Shown one piece after another: positions 30,239 to 39,727 of a stretch of 64,000 bases of DNA. The notes under the pieces were generated by a model. That model made no database searches. It saw nothing but the letters and a program-made list of their open reading frames with translations, and was not told where the DNA came from. The DNA lies in NCBI RefSeq assembly GCF_009372215.1, contig NZ_LWRV01000057.1:1-64000 (forward strand), read 5' to 3'. How positions within the stretch are numbered: position 1 is the stretch's first letter; each line of letters begins with the position of its first letter. The DNA is from Acinetobacter portensis. Its GTDB lineage: Bacteria; Pseudomonadota; Gammaproteobacteria; Pseudomonadales; Moraxellaceae. The position numbers and the translations under genes are program-made.

Positions 30239-31138
30239 TTATAGTAAGTCTTTTAAAGCTTGTTTTAATGTTGGATATTGAAACTCAAAACCTACATCTT
30301 GTAATGCTTTGGGTTTTACATATTGCCCGTTTAATATCAGCTGAGATTGCTCTGCTAAAAGCCATTTAAAAACAAAATTGGGTAAATTGAATAAAGGCTT
30401 TTTCTTTAAAATAATTGAAGCAACATCTGCAAATGTTTTTTGGTTCACTTTCTCGGGTGCAACTACATTAAAAACTTTTGCTTCAGTTTCATTAAACATG
30501 AGAAATTCAATTGCTTTAATCACATCTTCAATATGTACCCAAACACAAGGCTGACGCCCGTGACCAATGTTTCTCACCAAATTCATTTTTATAGGTAAAA
30601 GCATTTGTGATAGCGCACCACCACCCTTTCCAAACACCACACCTAAACGAATTATTTTAGTATTTTGATTTGGATATTCAGTCGTAACGGCTTCCCACTT
30701 TTGACAAAGTTCCGACATAAAAATAGCTTGTGATGATGAATCTTCGGTACAAATTTCTGTCCATTGTTCAGAAAAATCTATGCCATAAAACCCTACAGCC
30801 GAACCCGAAATGATTCGTTTAGGTTGTATTTTTCGTTTATTTAAATATTGATAAAGCTGTTCGGTCGTTTTCACTCGGCTTTGAATTAATTGTTCTTTTC
30901 GTGAATCTGTCCATCGACCCCTACCTATGTTTTCCCCTGCTAAATTAACTACATAATCAATTTGATCTGTTTTTAATTCATTAAAATCGGAAATCCATTG
31001 CAAACATGGGTGATTCGGTGCTTTATTTTTTTGACGACTTAAGCCAACCACTTGATAATCTTGTTTTAATAAATATGCGACTAATTTAGACCCAATAAAA
31101 CCTGACGCACCCGTAATTAAAACCAAAGGCTTTTTCAT
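30239..31138 (-). CDS. TIGR01777 family NAD(P)-binding epimerase-like protein (YfcH-like)
   Basis: A 299-residue extended short-chain dehydrogenase fold. The dinucleotide motif GASGFIGSKL is at residues about 10-19, YVVNLAGENIGRGRW and SGSAVGFYG follow, and the DUF1731-type C-terminus ends with KALQDVGFEFQYPTLKQAL. YfcH-type proteins are widespread but of unknown physiological reaction. It is preceded by its own promoter gap and not linked to a pathway here. Confidence 0.85.
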   Translation of the reverse strand: MKKPLVLITGASGFIGSKLVAYLLKQDYQVVGLSRQKNKAPNHPCLQWISDFNELKTDQIDYVVNLAGENIGRGRWTDSRKEQLIQSRVKTTEQLYQYLNKRKIQPKRIISGSAVGFYGIDFSEQWTEICTEDSSSQAIFMSELCQKWEAVTTEYPNQNTKIIRLGVVFGKGGGALSQMLLPIKMNLVRNIGHGRQPCVWVHIEDVIKAIEFLMFNETEAKVFNVVAPEKVNQKTFADVASIILKKKPLFNLPNFVFKWLLAEQSQLILNGQYVKPKALQDVGFEFQYPTLKQALKDLL

Positions 31139-31210
31139 ACAGCAATCTCATTATTATGATGATGGATACTTCCATTCTATATAAAAAGATTGCTGAATAA
31201 TCAAGCAATA

Positions 31211-31660
31211 TTAAGCATCAAACATTTTTTCTGCCATGCGTTGTGCTTGCTTTCCATAAAACCAATATGTCAGTAAATACAATGGAATTGCGATTAATAA
31301 GAACATAATCAGCATAATCATTAAGAACTGAGTATTTTGTAAATATAACGTTAAATCTTGCCATGCATTTGGATTAGATCGAGAAGCAATCACAATTCCT
31401 AAAAGCAAGAAACACAAGTTATATAACCAATAAATAACGCTAAAACCCAATGTAATTTTCTGGCGTTCTGCCTGTGTGGGCGCACGATGCTGTTGTTTGA
31501 GAAACTTAAAAAGCACCCAAATCATGGCAATTAAATAAGGAACAATAGTTAAAATAGCCCCCATTCCCGTCGGCATAAGTGCCGCCAATACGCCACAGAT
31601 ACATGTAAAAATCAAACAAACAACAAAAAACCAAATAAAATAACGAGTTAAAGCGACCAT
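31211..31660 (-). CDS. Small four-helix membrane protein (ABZJ_00895-like)
   Basis: About 149 residues with four strongly hydrophobic helices and a short basic C-terminus. The pattern resembles a family I recall only from Acinetobacter and relatives, annotated ABZJ_00895 family, with no known function. The ATG at 31660 is taken as start. A TTG four codons earlier is possible, and the Shine-Dalgarno is weak for both. Confidence 0.65.
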   Translation of the reverse strand: MVALTRYFIWFFVVCLIFTCICGVLAALMPTGMGAILTIVPYLIAMIWVLFKFLKQQHRAPTQAERQKITLGFSVIYWLYNLCFLLLGIVIASRSNPNAWQDLTLYLQNTQFLMIMLIMFLLIAIPLYLLTYWFYGKQAQRMAEKMFDA

Positions 31661-31756
31661 TAAGATGACCAATACAACTTCAAAACACTAGTATAAAAAA
31701 ATTTGAGTTTTTTTTCATGTTTGTGTCAACCATTCATGTATATATGTCGTTATATA

Positions 31757-31945
31757 GGGTGCAAGGTCAGCAACAACCGTAAATTTGTACCGGCATCCAC
31801 AATACTTCGGTGACCTTAAAACCTAAAGCAATAAGCTTGCTTGAACATAAATTTTGTTTAGTAGCCAAAATTTTCGTTCTAAGCAGATTTTCTTGGACCG
31901 ACGATTCTTCCATCACTCGAATCGTCGGTCTTTATTTTTTTATAA
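31757..31945 (+). ncRNA. Candidate structured small RNA or leader upstream of sbcD
   Basis: A noncoding stretch of about 190 bases between two genes ends in a strong terminator. Inside it AAGGTCA (31763-31769) pairs with TGACCTT (31811-31817), and AAGCAA with TTGCTT (31826-31842). A TATA-rich stretch with possible -10 TATATA lies just before 31757. The terminator ends about 155 bases before the sbcD start, so this could be a free small RNA or an attenuated leader. I recognise no Rfam class. Boundaries are approximate. Confidence 0.5.
31896..31942 (+). terminator. Strong rho-independent terminator upstream of sbcD
   Basis: GACCGACGATTC (31896-31907) pairs perfectly with GAATCGTCGGTC (31919-31930) and is followed by a T-rich run. 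No protein gene on the plus strand ends just before it, which points to a noncoding transcript. Confidence 0.88.
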
Positions 31946-32100
31946 TGCTCAATTTTAATAAAAAACATTTAACGCCTTTCACTCAAAATTCATCACAAAA
32001 TCTTCACGACTTGATCTGTCGTTTTATCAATAAGTTCACTCAATTTATATTCAAGCTATGTTAATTTACAACTACACCAAGTTAATGATTTAGGGATTTC

Positions 32101-33354
32101 ATGACTGTTCGCTTTTTTCATACTTCAGATTGGCATTTAGGACAATTTTTCTATAACCATTCACGTCAATTTGAACATGAACAGTTTCTATCTTGGCTTA
32201 TTCAACAAATTAAAGAAAAACAACCACATGCTCTTCTTATAGCAGGTGATATTTTTGATGTAATTAACCCTGCATCAGCAGCTCAAAAACAGCTTTATCA
32301 ATTTCTAGCAGATGCACATGATGTTGCGCCACACATGCAAACCCTCATGATTGCAGGTAACCACGATTCTGGTTATCGCATTGAACAAGTCGAACCCTTA
32401 TTAGAAAAATACAATGCAAAAGCTGTGGGTGTCATTGCGTGGAATGAGGATAAAAGCCTTAACTTAGATCGACTTTTACAGCCCATTTATGATGAGCATA
32501 AAAAAATTGTGGCATGGTGCCTAACCCTACCATTTCTACGCCCTGCGGAAATTACAGGTTTTAATGATCAAACCACCAATAGTCAAAGTGCCATCGCATA
32601 TTTACATCAACAACTTATTTCAGCAGCAAAACAACGTAAATCGGATGATCAAGCACTTATTTTAATGTCACATGCACATATGCAAGGTGGCGAAACGTCT
32701 GACTCTGAACGTCCCATTATTATTGGTAATGAAGAAGCGCTTTCAACGTCGTTATTTGATGATGTGATTGATTACGTTGCACTTGGACATTTACATAAAC
32801 CTCAGAAAGTTGGACAAGCACATATTCGCTATAGTGGCTCACCTATTCCATTATCTTTTAGTGAAATTAACTACAAACACCAAGTGGTAGATATAGAAAT
32901 TGACCCAACAAAACACAATGAAGAACGCTTTAAGTTTGATGTTTTAGAAATTCCAAGAGCAGTTCAACTTCACAAAATTAGTGATGAACTCAATATTGTT
33001 TTTGAAAAATTAGCAGTATTGTCATCAGGTGAAATTGAATCGATTGATCAACGTGAATATGTTGATATTGAATACCACACAGATACACCGCCTCAGCCCA
33101 ATTTACGTCAACAATTTGAAGATGCTTTACCGCCAAATCGTTATAGATTAGTTCGCATTTCACGCCAATATAAGAACAAAAACAATGATGCAGATAACAA
33201 TCAAGTTGTAAATTTAGAACCGCCCACACCAGAAAAACTCTTCCAACAAATTTGGGAAAAGCAAGGTTATAGCGCAGATGAGTCAGTCTTAAAAGACTTT
33301 TTAAGCTTGGTTGATGAAGCACAAAAATCACTTGAAGATGAACACAAGGTTTAA
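32101..33354 (+). CDS. sbcD: Exonuclease subunit SbcD (Mre11 homolog)
   Basis: This 417-residue calcineurin-like nuclease subunit has motifs DWHLGQ, AGDIFDV, GNHDSG, SHAHMQGG and LGHLHKPQ that bind two Mn ions. With SbcC it cleaves hairpins and blocked DNA ends arising at palindromes during replication. sbcC starts 9 bases downstream, so the two are co-translated. It is a core DNA-repair gene. Confidence 0.96.
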   Translation: MTVRFFHTSDWHLGQFFYNHSRQFEHEQFLSWLIQQIKEKQPHALLIAGDIFDVINPASAAQKQLYQFLADAHDVAPHMQTLMIAGNHDSGYRIEQVEPLLEKYNAKAVGVIAWNEDKSLNLDRLLQPIYDEHKKIVAWCLTLPFLRPAEITGFNDQTTNSQSAIAYLHQQLISAAKQRKSDDQALILMSHAHMQGGETSDSERPIIIGNEEALSTSLFDDVIDYVALGHLHKPQKVGQAHIRYSGSPIPLSFSEINYKHQVVDIEIDPTKHNEERFKFDVLEIPRAVQLHKISDELNIVFEKLAVLSSGEIESIDQREYVDIEYHTDTPPQPNLRQQFEDALPPNRYRLVRISRQYKNKNNDADNNQVVNLEPPTPEKLFQQIWEKQGYSADESVLKDFLSLVDEAQKSLEDEHKV

Positions 33355-33363
33355 GGATTTGCC

Positions 33364-36300
33364 ATGAAAATTTTATCTATTCGTATTAAAAATTTGGCAT
33401 CTTTAGCGGGTGAACATTTTATTGATTTTGAAAGCGAACCTTTAGCAAGCGCAGGTTTAATTGCTATTGTCGGAAAAACAGGTGCTGGCAAATCGACCAT
33501 TTTAGATGCCATGTGTTTAGCACTGTTTAATCAAATTCCTCGATTAAAAGGCAGTGATGGGAAACTGATTGATGTAGATGGTTCAGAGCTTTTAACCAAT
33601 TCGCCATTAACGGTTTTACGTCGTGGTACAGGACATGGGTTTGCTGAACTTACGTTTGTCGCACAAGATCAAAAAGTTTATTTGGCAAGATGGGAAATTA
33701 AACGTGCTCGTGAAAATCCAAATGGAAAATTACAAAGTGTACAGCGCTCACTCAAATGCTTAACCGATGGTAATGTTGTTGCAGATAAAGCCAAGGCTGT
33801 TGAATCTCAAATTCATAGAGTTACCCAACTCTCTTTTGAACAATTTACTCGTGCCGTTTTATTGGCTCAATCTGAAGTAACAGCTTTCTTAAAATCACGT
33901 GATAATGAACGTGGTGAATTACTTGAATATCTTACAAATTCGAATATTTTTGGAAAAATTGGACAATTGGCTTTTGAAAAAACCAAGCAAATTGCCAACC
34001 AACGAAAAGAACTTGAAAATGTTTTAGGACATATTGAAATCTTATCTGATGAAGATTTCACAATCACGAATGCTCAATTCGAAAGTGTAAATACAGCGCA
34101 TCAAAAATTAGAAGCAGAAAAACTGCATCTTCAAAAGCAGCAACAATGGTTTGAACAAAAACAAAAATACGAAACCGATGCTCAAACACATCAGCAACAA
34201 CTCAACATTCAGCAACAACAACTCGATGCACTTGCACCTGAAAAAGAGCAACTACAACAACTTGAACGCTTTGCCTCTATTCGCCCCTATGTCATTCAAA
34301 ATAAGAATTTCAGTGCCGATCTTGAAAAGTTACAACCTCAGTTAGAAAAGGCTCAACAAGAATTCAATACCATTGAACAGCAATACACAGCTGAAAAATT
34401 AAGCTTTGAAAAAGTTGAAGCAGAGCAAAAACAACAGCATCAATTTGAGATTCAACATCAAGAAACTATTCAATTGGTACGTGATCGCATCGCTGAGCGT
34501 CTTGTATTGGTTGAGCAACTTCGAAAAGCACAAAGCCATTTTAAAGAACTTGAAAACCAACTAATTCCACATGTGAATCATGAAAAACAAATTAAAGAAC
34601 AACTAGAGCAACTCAACAACAATATTGCCCAACACACGTCAAAATTAGAAAATTCAAATCATTTTGCCTCGCTAGATGATGCCCTTTCAGCACATACCCA
34701 CCAAGTTCAACGCTTCATACAAAGCTATGAACAATTTGAAAATAATTATGGTGATGTGCAACAAGCCAATCAGCAACTTTCGCTAAAACAAAAACAACTT
34801 GAAGAGTTAATACAGCAATTCGGTCAAAATGATGCACTGAATCAAAAAATTAGCGCTTTGCGTAGCGAACGCGATCAACTTGTACAACAGTTAAATCAAT
34901 TCAATGTGGTTCAACATCAATGGCAAAATTTCCAACAGCTAGATGCTGAATATCACAAACTCACGAGCTGGGAAAATACGCTTAATCAGCAGATCAATCA
35001 GCTTCAAACTGAATTAAAATCTGCCGAATCAAGTTACCAAGAACAAAAATTGGCACGTGAACAACTACAAAAAATCTTGCAACAACAGCGTTTACTCAAT
35101 ACTGAAAATATTGAAAAACTCAGAGCAGAATTGGTCGATGATGAACCATGTTTAGTTTGTGGTAGTACTCATCACCCTTATGCTGATAAAGAAGATTTTT
35201 CTGATGAGTTATTGAAACTACAAGAACAACAAGAGCAACACGCTATTGAAGCTGAAAAACAGGCATTTGAAGCATGGCAAAAATTACACACAACATTCAC
35301 TCAGCAAAATACATCATTGGATGCGAATACCAAACAACTTGCGACTCTTGCAACGCAACGACAACAGCTTCAATCTGAACTTGAAAAACAACTCAGCGTG
35401 CTTGGTATCAGCTTTGACTTTTCACAAAATCATGAGGTATTCACTCAAACCCTTCAAACACAAAAAATGCACGTTGAAAATGGACAACAACAACTTGAAA
35501 ATAGTTTAACGGCACATGAAAATGCACAAAAACTTCGTCATGAACTGATACCGTCAATTCAACACACCACACAGCATTTATCGAATGTGCAACAAGCTGA
35601 ATCCAATATTCAGCATATCCTCAGTTTGTTAAATGACGTAGAAAAACAAGCTTGGGAAGCCAATACATTAAAAGCATCAAAACAACTTTATACGAACTTA
35701 CAACAACGTCGAACCATTCTAATTGAACGCCATGATTGTGAAATGCTATGTGGTCAGAAATCACAACAACTTGAGCAATGTCAGCAACAAATCAAATTCA
35801 GTCAGGAAAAAATTGGAACTGCCGAGAAAACCATTGAAACATTAACGCTCGATGGCAAAAAAAATAGTGATCTTGCCATTCAAGCTATTTTTGAAATGAC
35901 GGAAATTACTGTTGAAAAACCACATGAATGGTTAATGCAGTTCGATCAAAATCGTCAAAATTTACAGCTTAAACTTAACAATGCTCGCCAAAGCTTCGAC
36001 CAACTTCGTCAATCCTTTGAAACTACTCAAAGTCGCTTAAAAGAATGCCTGACTCAACAAGCGCAATTAAATGCTCATATAAAACATGTTCAAGATACGA
36101 TTCAAGATTGGCTCAGTGACCGCACTGATTTCAATATTGCCTTGCTTGAGCAACTCAGCTCGATGAGTTTTGAACAAGAACAACAGCTTAAACAACGTGT
36201 TTCTGAAATTGAACGAGCTTATGCCGATTTACAAGCAGGCATTAAAACCATTCAAAGCCAACTTAAACAACACTTAGAACATCAGCCCGAGTTAGATTTC

Positions 36301-36957
36301 GATGCATTAAACAATCAGTTCTCAAGCCTTGTTAACAATATGCAAACTTTGGCTGAACAGCGAGATGAAGTGAAATTAAAACTTGAAATGCATCATCGAA
36401 ACGTCGCTCAACAACAAGCTTTTGCCGATCAAATTAAGCAGATTCAAACAGAAGAACATCGATGGAATAAAATTTCGAGTTTAATGGGTGACTCAACAGG
36501 TAAAAAATTCCGTGATTATGCGCAGCAGTATAATTTAGACATCTTATTGGAATATGCAAATCAACAACTTGCAATGCTTTCTCAGCGTTATACATTAAAG
36601 CGCTTAGATAACTCACTTAGCCTTGCAATTGTCGATCATGACATGGATGGTGAAACACGTTCAGTATCATCACTTTCAGGCGGTGAGTCTTTCTTAACTG
36701 CCCTTGCCTTGTCACTTGCCATTGCAAGTATGGCTTCAGGTTCAATGAAAATTGAATCACTCTTTATTGATGAGGGTTTCGGAACACTCGATGCATCATC
36801 TTTACATATGGTAATGAATGCGCTTGATCAATTACAAAGCCAAGGACGTAAAGTGGTGCTCATTTCACATATTCAAGATATGCATGAACGAATTCCTGTA
36901 CAAATTCAGGTTCAGCCTGTAGGTGCAGGTGCAAGCCGAATAGAGGTTGTGGGGTAA
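33364..36957 (+). CDS. sbcC: Exonuclease subunit SbcC (Rad50 homolog)
   Basis: An SMC-like ATPase of 1197 residues. Walker A GKTGAGKST is near residue 38; long Gln- and Glu-rich coiled coils flank a central zinc hook CLVC in EPCLVCGSTHHP near residue 600; the signature LSGGESFLTALALSL and Walker B LFIDEGFGTLD are at the C-terminus. It partners SbcD encoded just upstream. The extreme Gln content of the coils (runs such as QQQLE) is the main compositional oddity. A conserved AKAV-type N-terminus is intact. Confidence 0.96.
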   Translation: MKILSIRIKNLASLAGEHFIDFESEPLASAGLIAIVGKTGAGKSTILDAMCLALFNQIPRLKGSDGKLIDVDGSELLTNSPLTVLRRGTGHGFAELTFVAQDQKVYLARWEIKRARENPNGKLQSVQRSLKCLTDGNVVADKAKAVESQIHRVTQLSFEQFTRAVLLAQSEVTAFLKSRDNERGELLEYLTNSNIFGKIGQLAFEKTKQIANQRKELENVLGHIEILSDEDFTITNAQFESVNTAHQKLEAEKLHLQKQQQWFEQKQKYETDAQTHQQQLNIQQQQLDALAPEKEQLQQLERFASIRPYVIQNKNFSADLEKLQPQLEKAQQEFNTIEQQYTAEKLSFEKVEAEQKQQHQFEIQHQETIQLVRDRIAERLVLVEQLRKAQSHFKELENQLIPHVNHEKQIKEQLEQLNNNIAQHTSKLENSNHFASLDDALSAHTHQVQRFIQSYEQFENNYGDVQQANQQLSLKQKQLEELIQQFGQNDALNQKISALRSERDQLVQQLNQFNVVQHQWQNFQQLDAEYHKLTSWENTLNQQINQLQTELKSAESSYQEQKLAREQLQKILQQQRLLNTENIEKLRAELVDDEPCLVCGSTHHPYADKEDFSDELLKLQEQQEQHAIEAEKQAFEAWQKLHTTFTQQNTSLDANTKQLATLATQRQQLQSELEKQLSVLGISFDFSQNHEVFTQTLQTQKMHVENGQQQLENSLTAHENAQKLRHELIPSIQHTTQHLSNVQQAESNIQHILSLLNDVEKQAWEANTLKASKQLYTNLQQRRTILIERHDCEMLCGQKSQQLEQCQQQIKFSQEKIGTAEKTIETLTLDGKKNSDLAIQAIFEMTEITVEKPHEWLMQFDQNRQNLQLKLNNARQSFDQLRQSFETTQSRLKECLTQQAQLNAHIKHVQDTIQDWLSDRTDFNIALLEQLSSMSFEQEQQLKQRVSEIERAYADLQAGIKTIQSQLKQHLEHQPELDFDALNNQFSSLVNNMQTLAEQRDEVKLKLEMHHRNVAQQQAFADQIKQIQTEEHRWNKISSLMGDSTGKKFRDYAQQYNLDILLEYANQQLAMLSQRYTLKRLDNSLSLAIVDHDMDGETRSVSSLSGGESFLTALALSLAIASMASGSMKIESLFIDEGFGTLDASSLHMVMNALDQLQSQGRKVVLISHIQDMHERIPVQIQVQPVGAGASRIEVVG

Positions 36958-36996
36958 AAAGGATGTCAAATTTACCTTTAACCTCATATAAATTTA

Positions 36997-37749
36997 CTAT
37001 TTATCAGCCGGAAATGCATTCGGAGCTTGGGCATATTCAGATTTAGAAACATTATTTTTATAATCATTAGCCAAAGACAATTCAAAAATTGAAACACCAA
37101 TAATGCCTGTGTTACTTTCTGAACCTTGTTCTGAATTAGCAGCATATGAATTTTCTGTTTTACCAAAAGTAAAAGAAGCAACTGATTCATCACTCTTTCT
37201 AAAACCATCAATAATTAGCGTTTTATGAGGAGAAAGGACATAGCCTGTTTTAAATTTTGAAGCCTTTTCACCATCTAACACATCGATACCATCAACGCTT
37301 GCAATAATTTCATATGTTCGATCTGTATGATTTTCATATTTTAACTGGTAACTTTGACCATCTTGAGCACTCATAAAATAGTCCGATCCACTACGGAACA
37401 CAGGCAACTTTTCATCATTATCACCAATGATGGAGAAACTGATTTTTCCTGAATAAAGTGAAATGCTATTAACAGATTTACCAGTATATTTTTTAGCAGA
37501 ATATCGTAATGTGCTTTCTACTATTGGCTTATTTGTTAATCGAGTAGCTTCTACTTTTTTCACATATGAACTAACATCATCTCCCCAAGTTGTTCCTAAT
37601 CGATCATTATTTGAAACGTGTTCATTATTAGCTCCATCATTACTAGAAGCATATTCACTAGGAGCTTTACTACAAGCAATTAGTACTAAACTTAATAATA
37701 AATAAAAAAGAATATGTACTCTTTTCTTTATATCTTTAGGGAGGTTCAT
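36997..37749 (-). CDS. Uncharacterised lipoprotein
   Basis: A 250-residue protein with a lipobox LIAC (Cys 26) after a hydrophobic segment, so it should be anchored in a membrane facing the periplasm. The rest is a Ser/Lys/Asn-rich beta-type domain with GKISFSIIGDNDEKLPVF and YELSLANDYKNN-like patterns. I recognise no family. It is convergent with sbcC, only 39 bases away, and upstream of yggS on the same strand. It is not obviously part of any pathway here and could be an accessory insertion. Confidence 0.6.
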   Translation of the reverse strand: MNLPKDIKKRVHILFYLLLSLVLIACSKAPSEYASSNDGANNEHVSNNDRLGTTWGDDVSSYVKKVEATRLTNKPIVESTLRYSAKKYTGKSVNSISLYSGKISFSIIGDNDEKLPVFRSGSDYFMSAQDGQSYQLKYENHTDRTYEIIASVDGIDVLDGEKASKFKTGYVLSPHKTLIIDGFRKSDESVASFTFGKTENSYAANSEQGSESNTGIIGVSIFELSLANDYKNNVSKSEYAQAPNAFPADK

Positions 37750-37856
37750 TTTTTATTTATAAATTTTAATAGCCATTCATAACAACTATTTTAACGTCAA
37801 AAGTTACGAATAATTAAAAACTATACTTTTCAACGTAACTTCAAATACAGATTCTA

Positions 37857-38543
37857 CTATTTAGAATAATCTCTTGCCCCAAACAAAGCTGTTCCAACAC
37901 GAACCATTGTTGAGCCTGCGTCAATTGCATCAACCATATCGCCAGACATCCCCATGCTTAAAGTATCCCAGTCTTCAGGATGTGCATGTTCAGTTTTTAC
38001 TTTTTCAAACAAAAATTTAGCATCAGCAAAAGCTTGTGTATTATTAGGTACGGGAATGACCATCAATCCACGCAATTTCAAATGTGGTAATTGGCTAATG
38101 GTTTTTACTAAATCAGCAACATCTTCAGGCGAACACCCATCTTTCGTATCTTGAGCATCAATATTCACTTGCAAACAAATATTCAAAGGCGCTTGTGAGG
38201 CTTCGCGTTGGCTCGATAATCGCTCGGCAATAATCAAACGATCTACTCCATGCACCCAAGCAAAGTTTGAAGCCAAATGCTTGGTTTTATTACGTTGAAC
38301 ATGTCCAATAAAATGCCATTCTATTTCTAAATTTTTGAGTTTTTCAATTTTATCCAATGCTTCTTGAAGATAGTTTTCACCAAATGCACGTTGCCCTGTT
38401 TCATACATTTCTTGCAAAATTTCACTTGGATGCGTTTTTGAAACAGCCAATAATTGAACATCATTTTCTGAACGATTCGCTAATTTACACGCATTTTTAA
38501 TTTGCTCTAAAACTAAATTTCGCGATGTTTGCAGACTATTCAT
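37857..38543 (-). CDS. YggS family PLP homeostasis protein
   Basis: The product has 228-229 residues from the ATG at 38543, the usual length. It shows the PLP-binding lysine in LAVSKTHP near residue 31 and the blocks FGENYLQEALDKIE, WHFIGHVQRNK and LSMGMSGDMVDAI. YggS/PROSC proteins hold PLP and balance vitamin B6 and amino-acid pools. It is divergent from pilT, a neighbourhood seen in many proteobacteria. An in-frame ATG 16 codons upstream adds only non-conserved sequence. Confidence 0.93.
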   Translation of the reverse strand: MNSLQTSRNLVLEQIKNACKLANRSENDVQLLAVSKTHPSEILQEMYETGQRAFGENYLQEALDKIEKLKNLEIEWHFIGHVQRNKTKHLASNFAWVHGVDRLIIAERLSSQREASQAPLNICLQVNIDAQDTKDGCSPEDVADLVKTISQLPHLKLRGLMVIPVPNNTQAFADAKFLFEKVKTEHAHPEDWDTLSMGMSGDMVDAIDAGSTMVRVGTALFGARDYSK

Positions 38544-38666
38544 TGACGTATTTCTCATTTCAAGATGATTATTTACATTCGACTTGAACAAAATGTTGGT
38601 TAAGCCGATGGAAAGCCTTATTATTCTAACAAAATAATTAAGATTTATTCGTTATCGGGGATTTAA

Positions 38667-39704
38667 ATGGACATTACAGAACTACTCGCGTTTTCTGCAA
38701 AAAACAATGCGTCAGATTTACACCTTTCTGCAGGTATGCCACCTATGATTCGTGTAGATGGTGAAGTTCGAAAAATTAATTTACCAGCCTTAGAACACAA
38801 AGAAGTTCATAAGCTTGTTTATGACATTATGAACGATAAACAACGTCGTGATTATGAAGAAAAATTAGAAACTGACTTTTCATTTGAAGTTCCAGGCGTG
38901 GCTCGTTTCCGTGTGAACGCATTCAACCAAAACCGTGGTGCAGGCGCTGTATTCCGTACAATTCCATCAAAAGTTTTAACAATGGAAGATTTGGGTATGA
39001 CTCAAATCTTTAAAGAAATTTGTGAATATCCACGCGGTATTGTTTTAGTTACAGGCCCAACAGGTTCGGGTAAATCAACCACACTTGCAGCCATGGTCGA
39101 CTACATCAATGATAACCGTTATGACCATATTTTAACGGTCGAAGACCCAATCGAATTTGTACACCAATCTAAAAAATGTTTGGTCAACCAACGTGAAGTT
39201 CATCGTGATACGCACGGCTTTAATGAAGCACTTCGCTCTGCGCTCCGTGAAGATCCAGATATTATCTTGGTTGGTGAGATGCGTGACCTTGAAACCATTC
39301 GTCTTGCATTAACTGCGGCAGAAACAGGTCATTTAGTTTTTGGTACGCTACATACTACATCTGCCGCTAAAACCATTGACCGTGTGATTGACGTATTCCC
39401 TGCCGAAGAAAAAGACATGGTTCGTGCCATGTTGTCTGAATCACTCCAAGCTGTAATTTCACAAACACTTTTGAAGAAAAATGGTGGCGGTCGTGTTGCT
39501 GCTCACGAAATTATGATTGGTATTCCTGCTATTCGTAACTTAATTCGTGAAAACAAAGTTGCGCAAATGTACTCTGCAATTCAAACAGGTGCGAACTATG
39601 GCATGACGACCCTAGATCAAAGCCTAAAAACTTTAGTCAATAAAGGTGTCATTAGCCCACAAACTGCGCGTACTGCTGCAAAACAACCTGAATCATTCCT
39701 ATAA
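38667..39704 (+). CDS. pilT: Type IV pilus retraction ATPase PilT
   Basis: A hexameric secretion ATPase (345 residues) that depolymerises pilin for pilus retraction, twitching and DNA uptake. Walker A is GPTGSGKST (near residue 130), the Asp box EDPIEFVHQ, Walker B EDPDIILVGEMRDLET, the His box TLHTTSA, and the PilT hallmark AIRNLIRENK is near the C-terminus. pilU follows in the same orientation. It is core to type IV pili. Confidence 0.97.
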   Translation: MDITELLAFSAKNNASDLHLSAGMPPMIRVDGEVRKINLPALEHKEVHKLVYDIMNDKQRRDYEEKLETDFSFEVPGVARFRVNAFNQNRGAGAVFRTIPSKVLTMEDLGMTQIFKEICEYPRGIVLVTGPTGSGKSTTLAAMVDYINDNRYDHILTVEDPIEFVHQSKKCLVNQREVHRDTHGFNEALRSALREDPDIILVGEMRDLETIRLALTAAETGHLVFGTLHTTSAAKTIDRVIDVFPAEEKDMVRAMLSESLQAVISQTLLKKNGGGRVAAHEIMIGIPAIRNLIRENKVAQMYSAIQTGANYGMTTLDQSLKTLVNKGVISPQTARTAAKQPESFL

Positions 39705-39727
39705 GACATTGAAGCAGAGATATCCTT

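Noticed and set aside
31757..31945. Identifying the candidate RNA as 6S RNA or SRP RNA
   Set aside because: The length is compatible with 6S, but the 5' and 3' ends do not pair and the SRP tetraloop motif is absent.
31810..32064. An 84-codon open frame on the plus strand upstream of sbcD
   Set aside because: It runs straight through the perfect terminator hairpin, has no Shine-Dalgarno and shows no family pattern. It is better read as noncoding.
33364..36957. Gln-rich repeats in SbcC as a tandem repeat or insertion
   Set aside because: They are ordinary coiled-coil composition of the Rad50/SbcC arms, with the zinc hook in its expected place.
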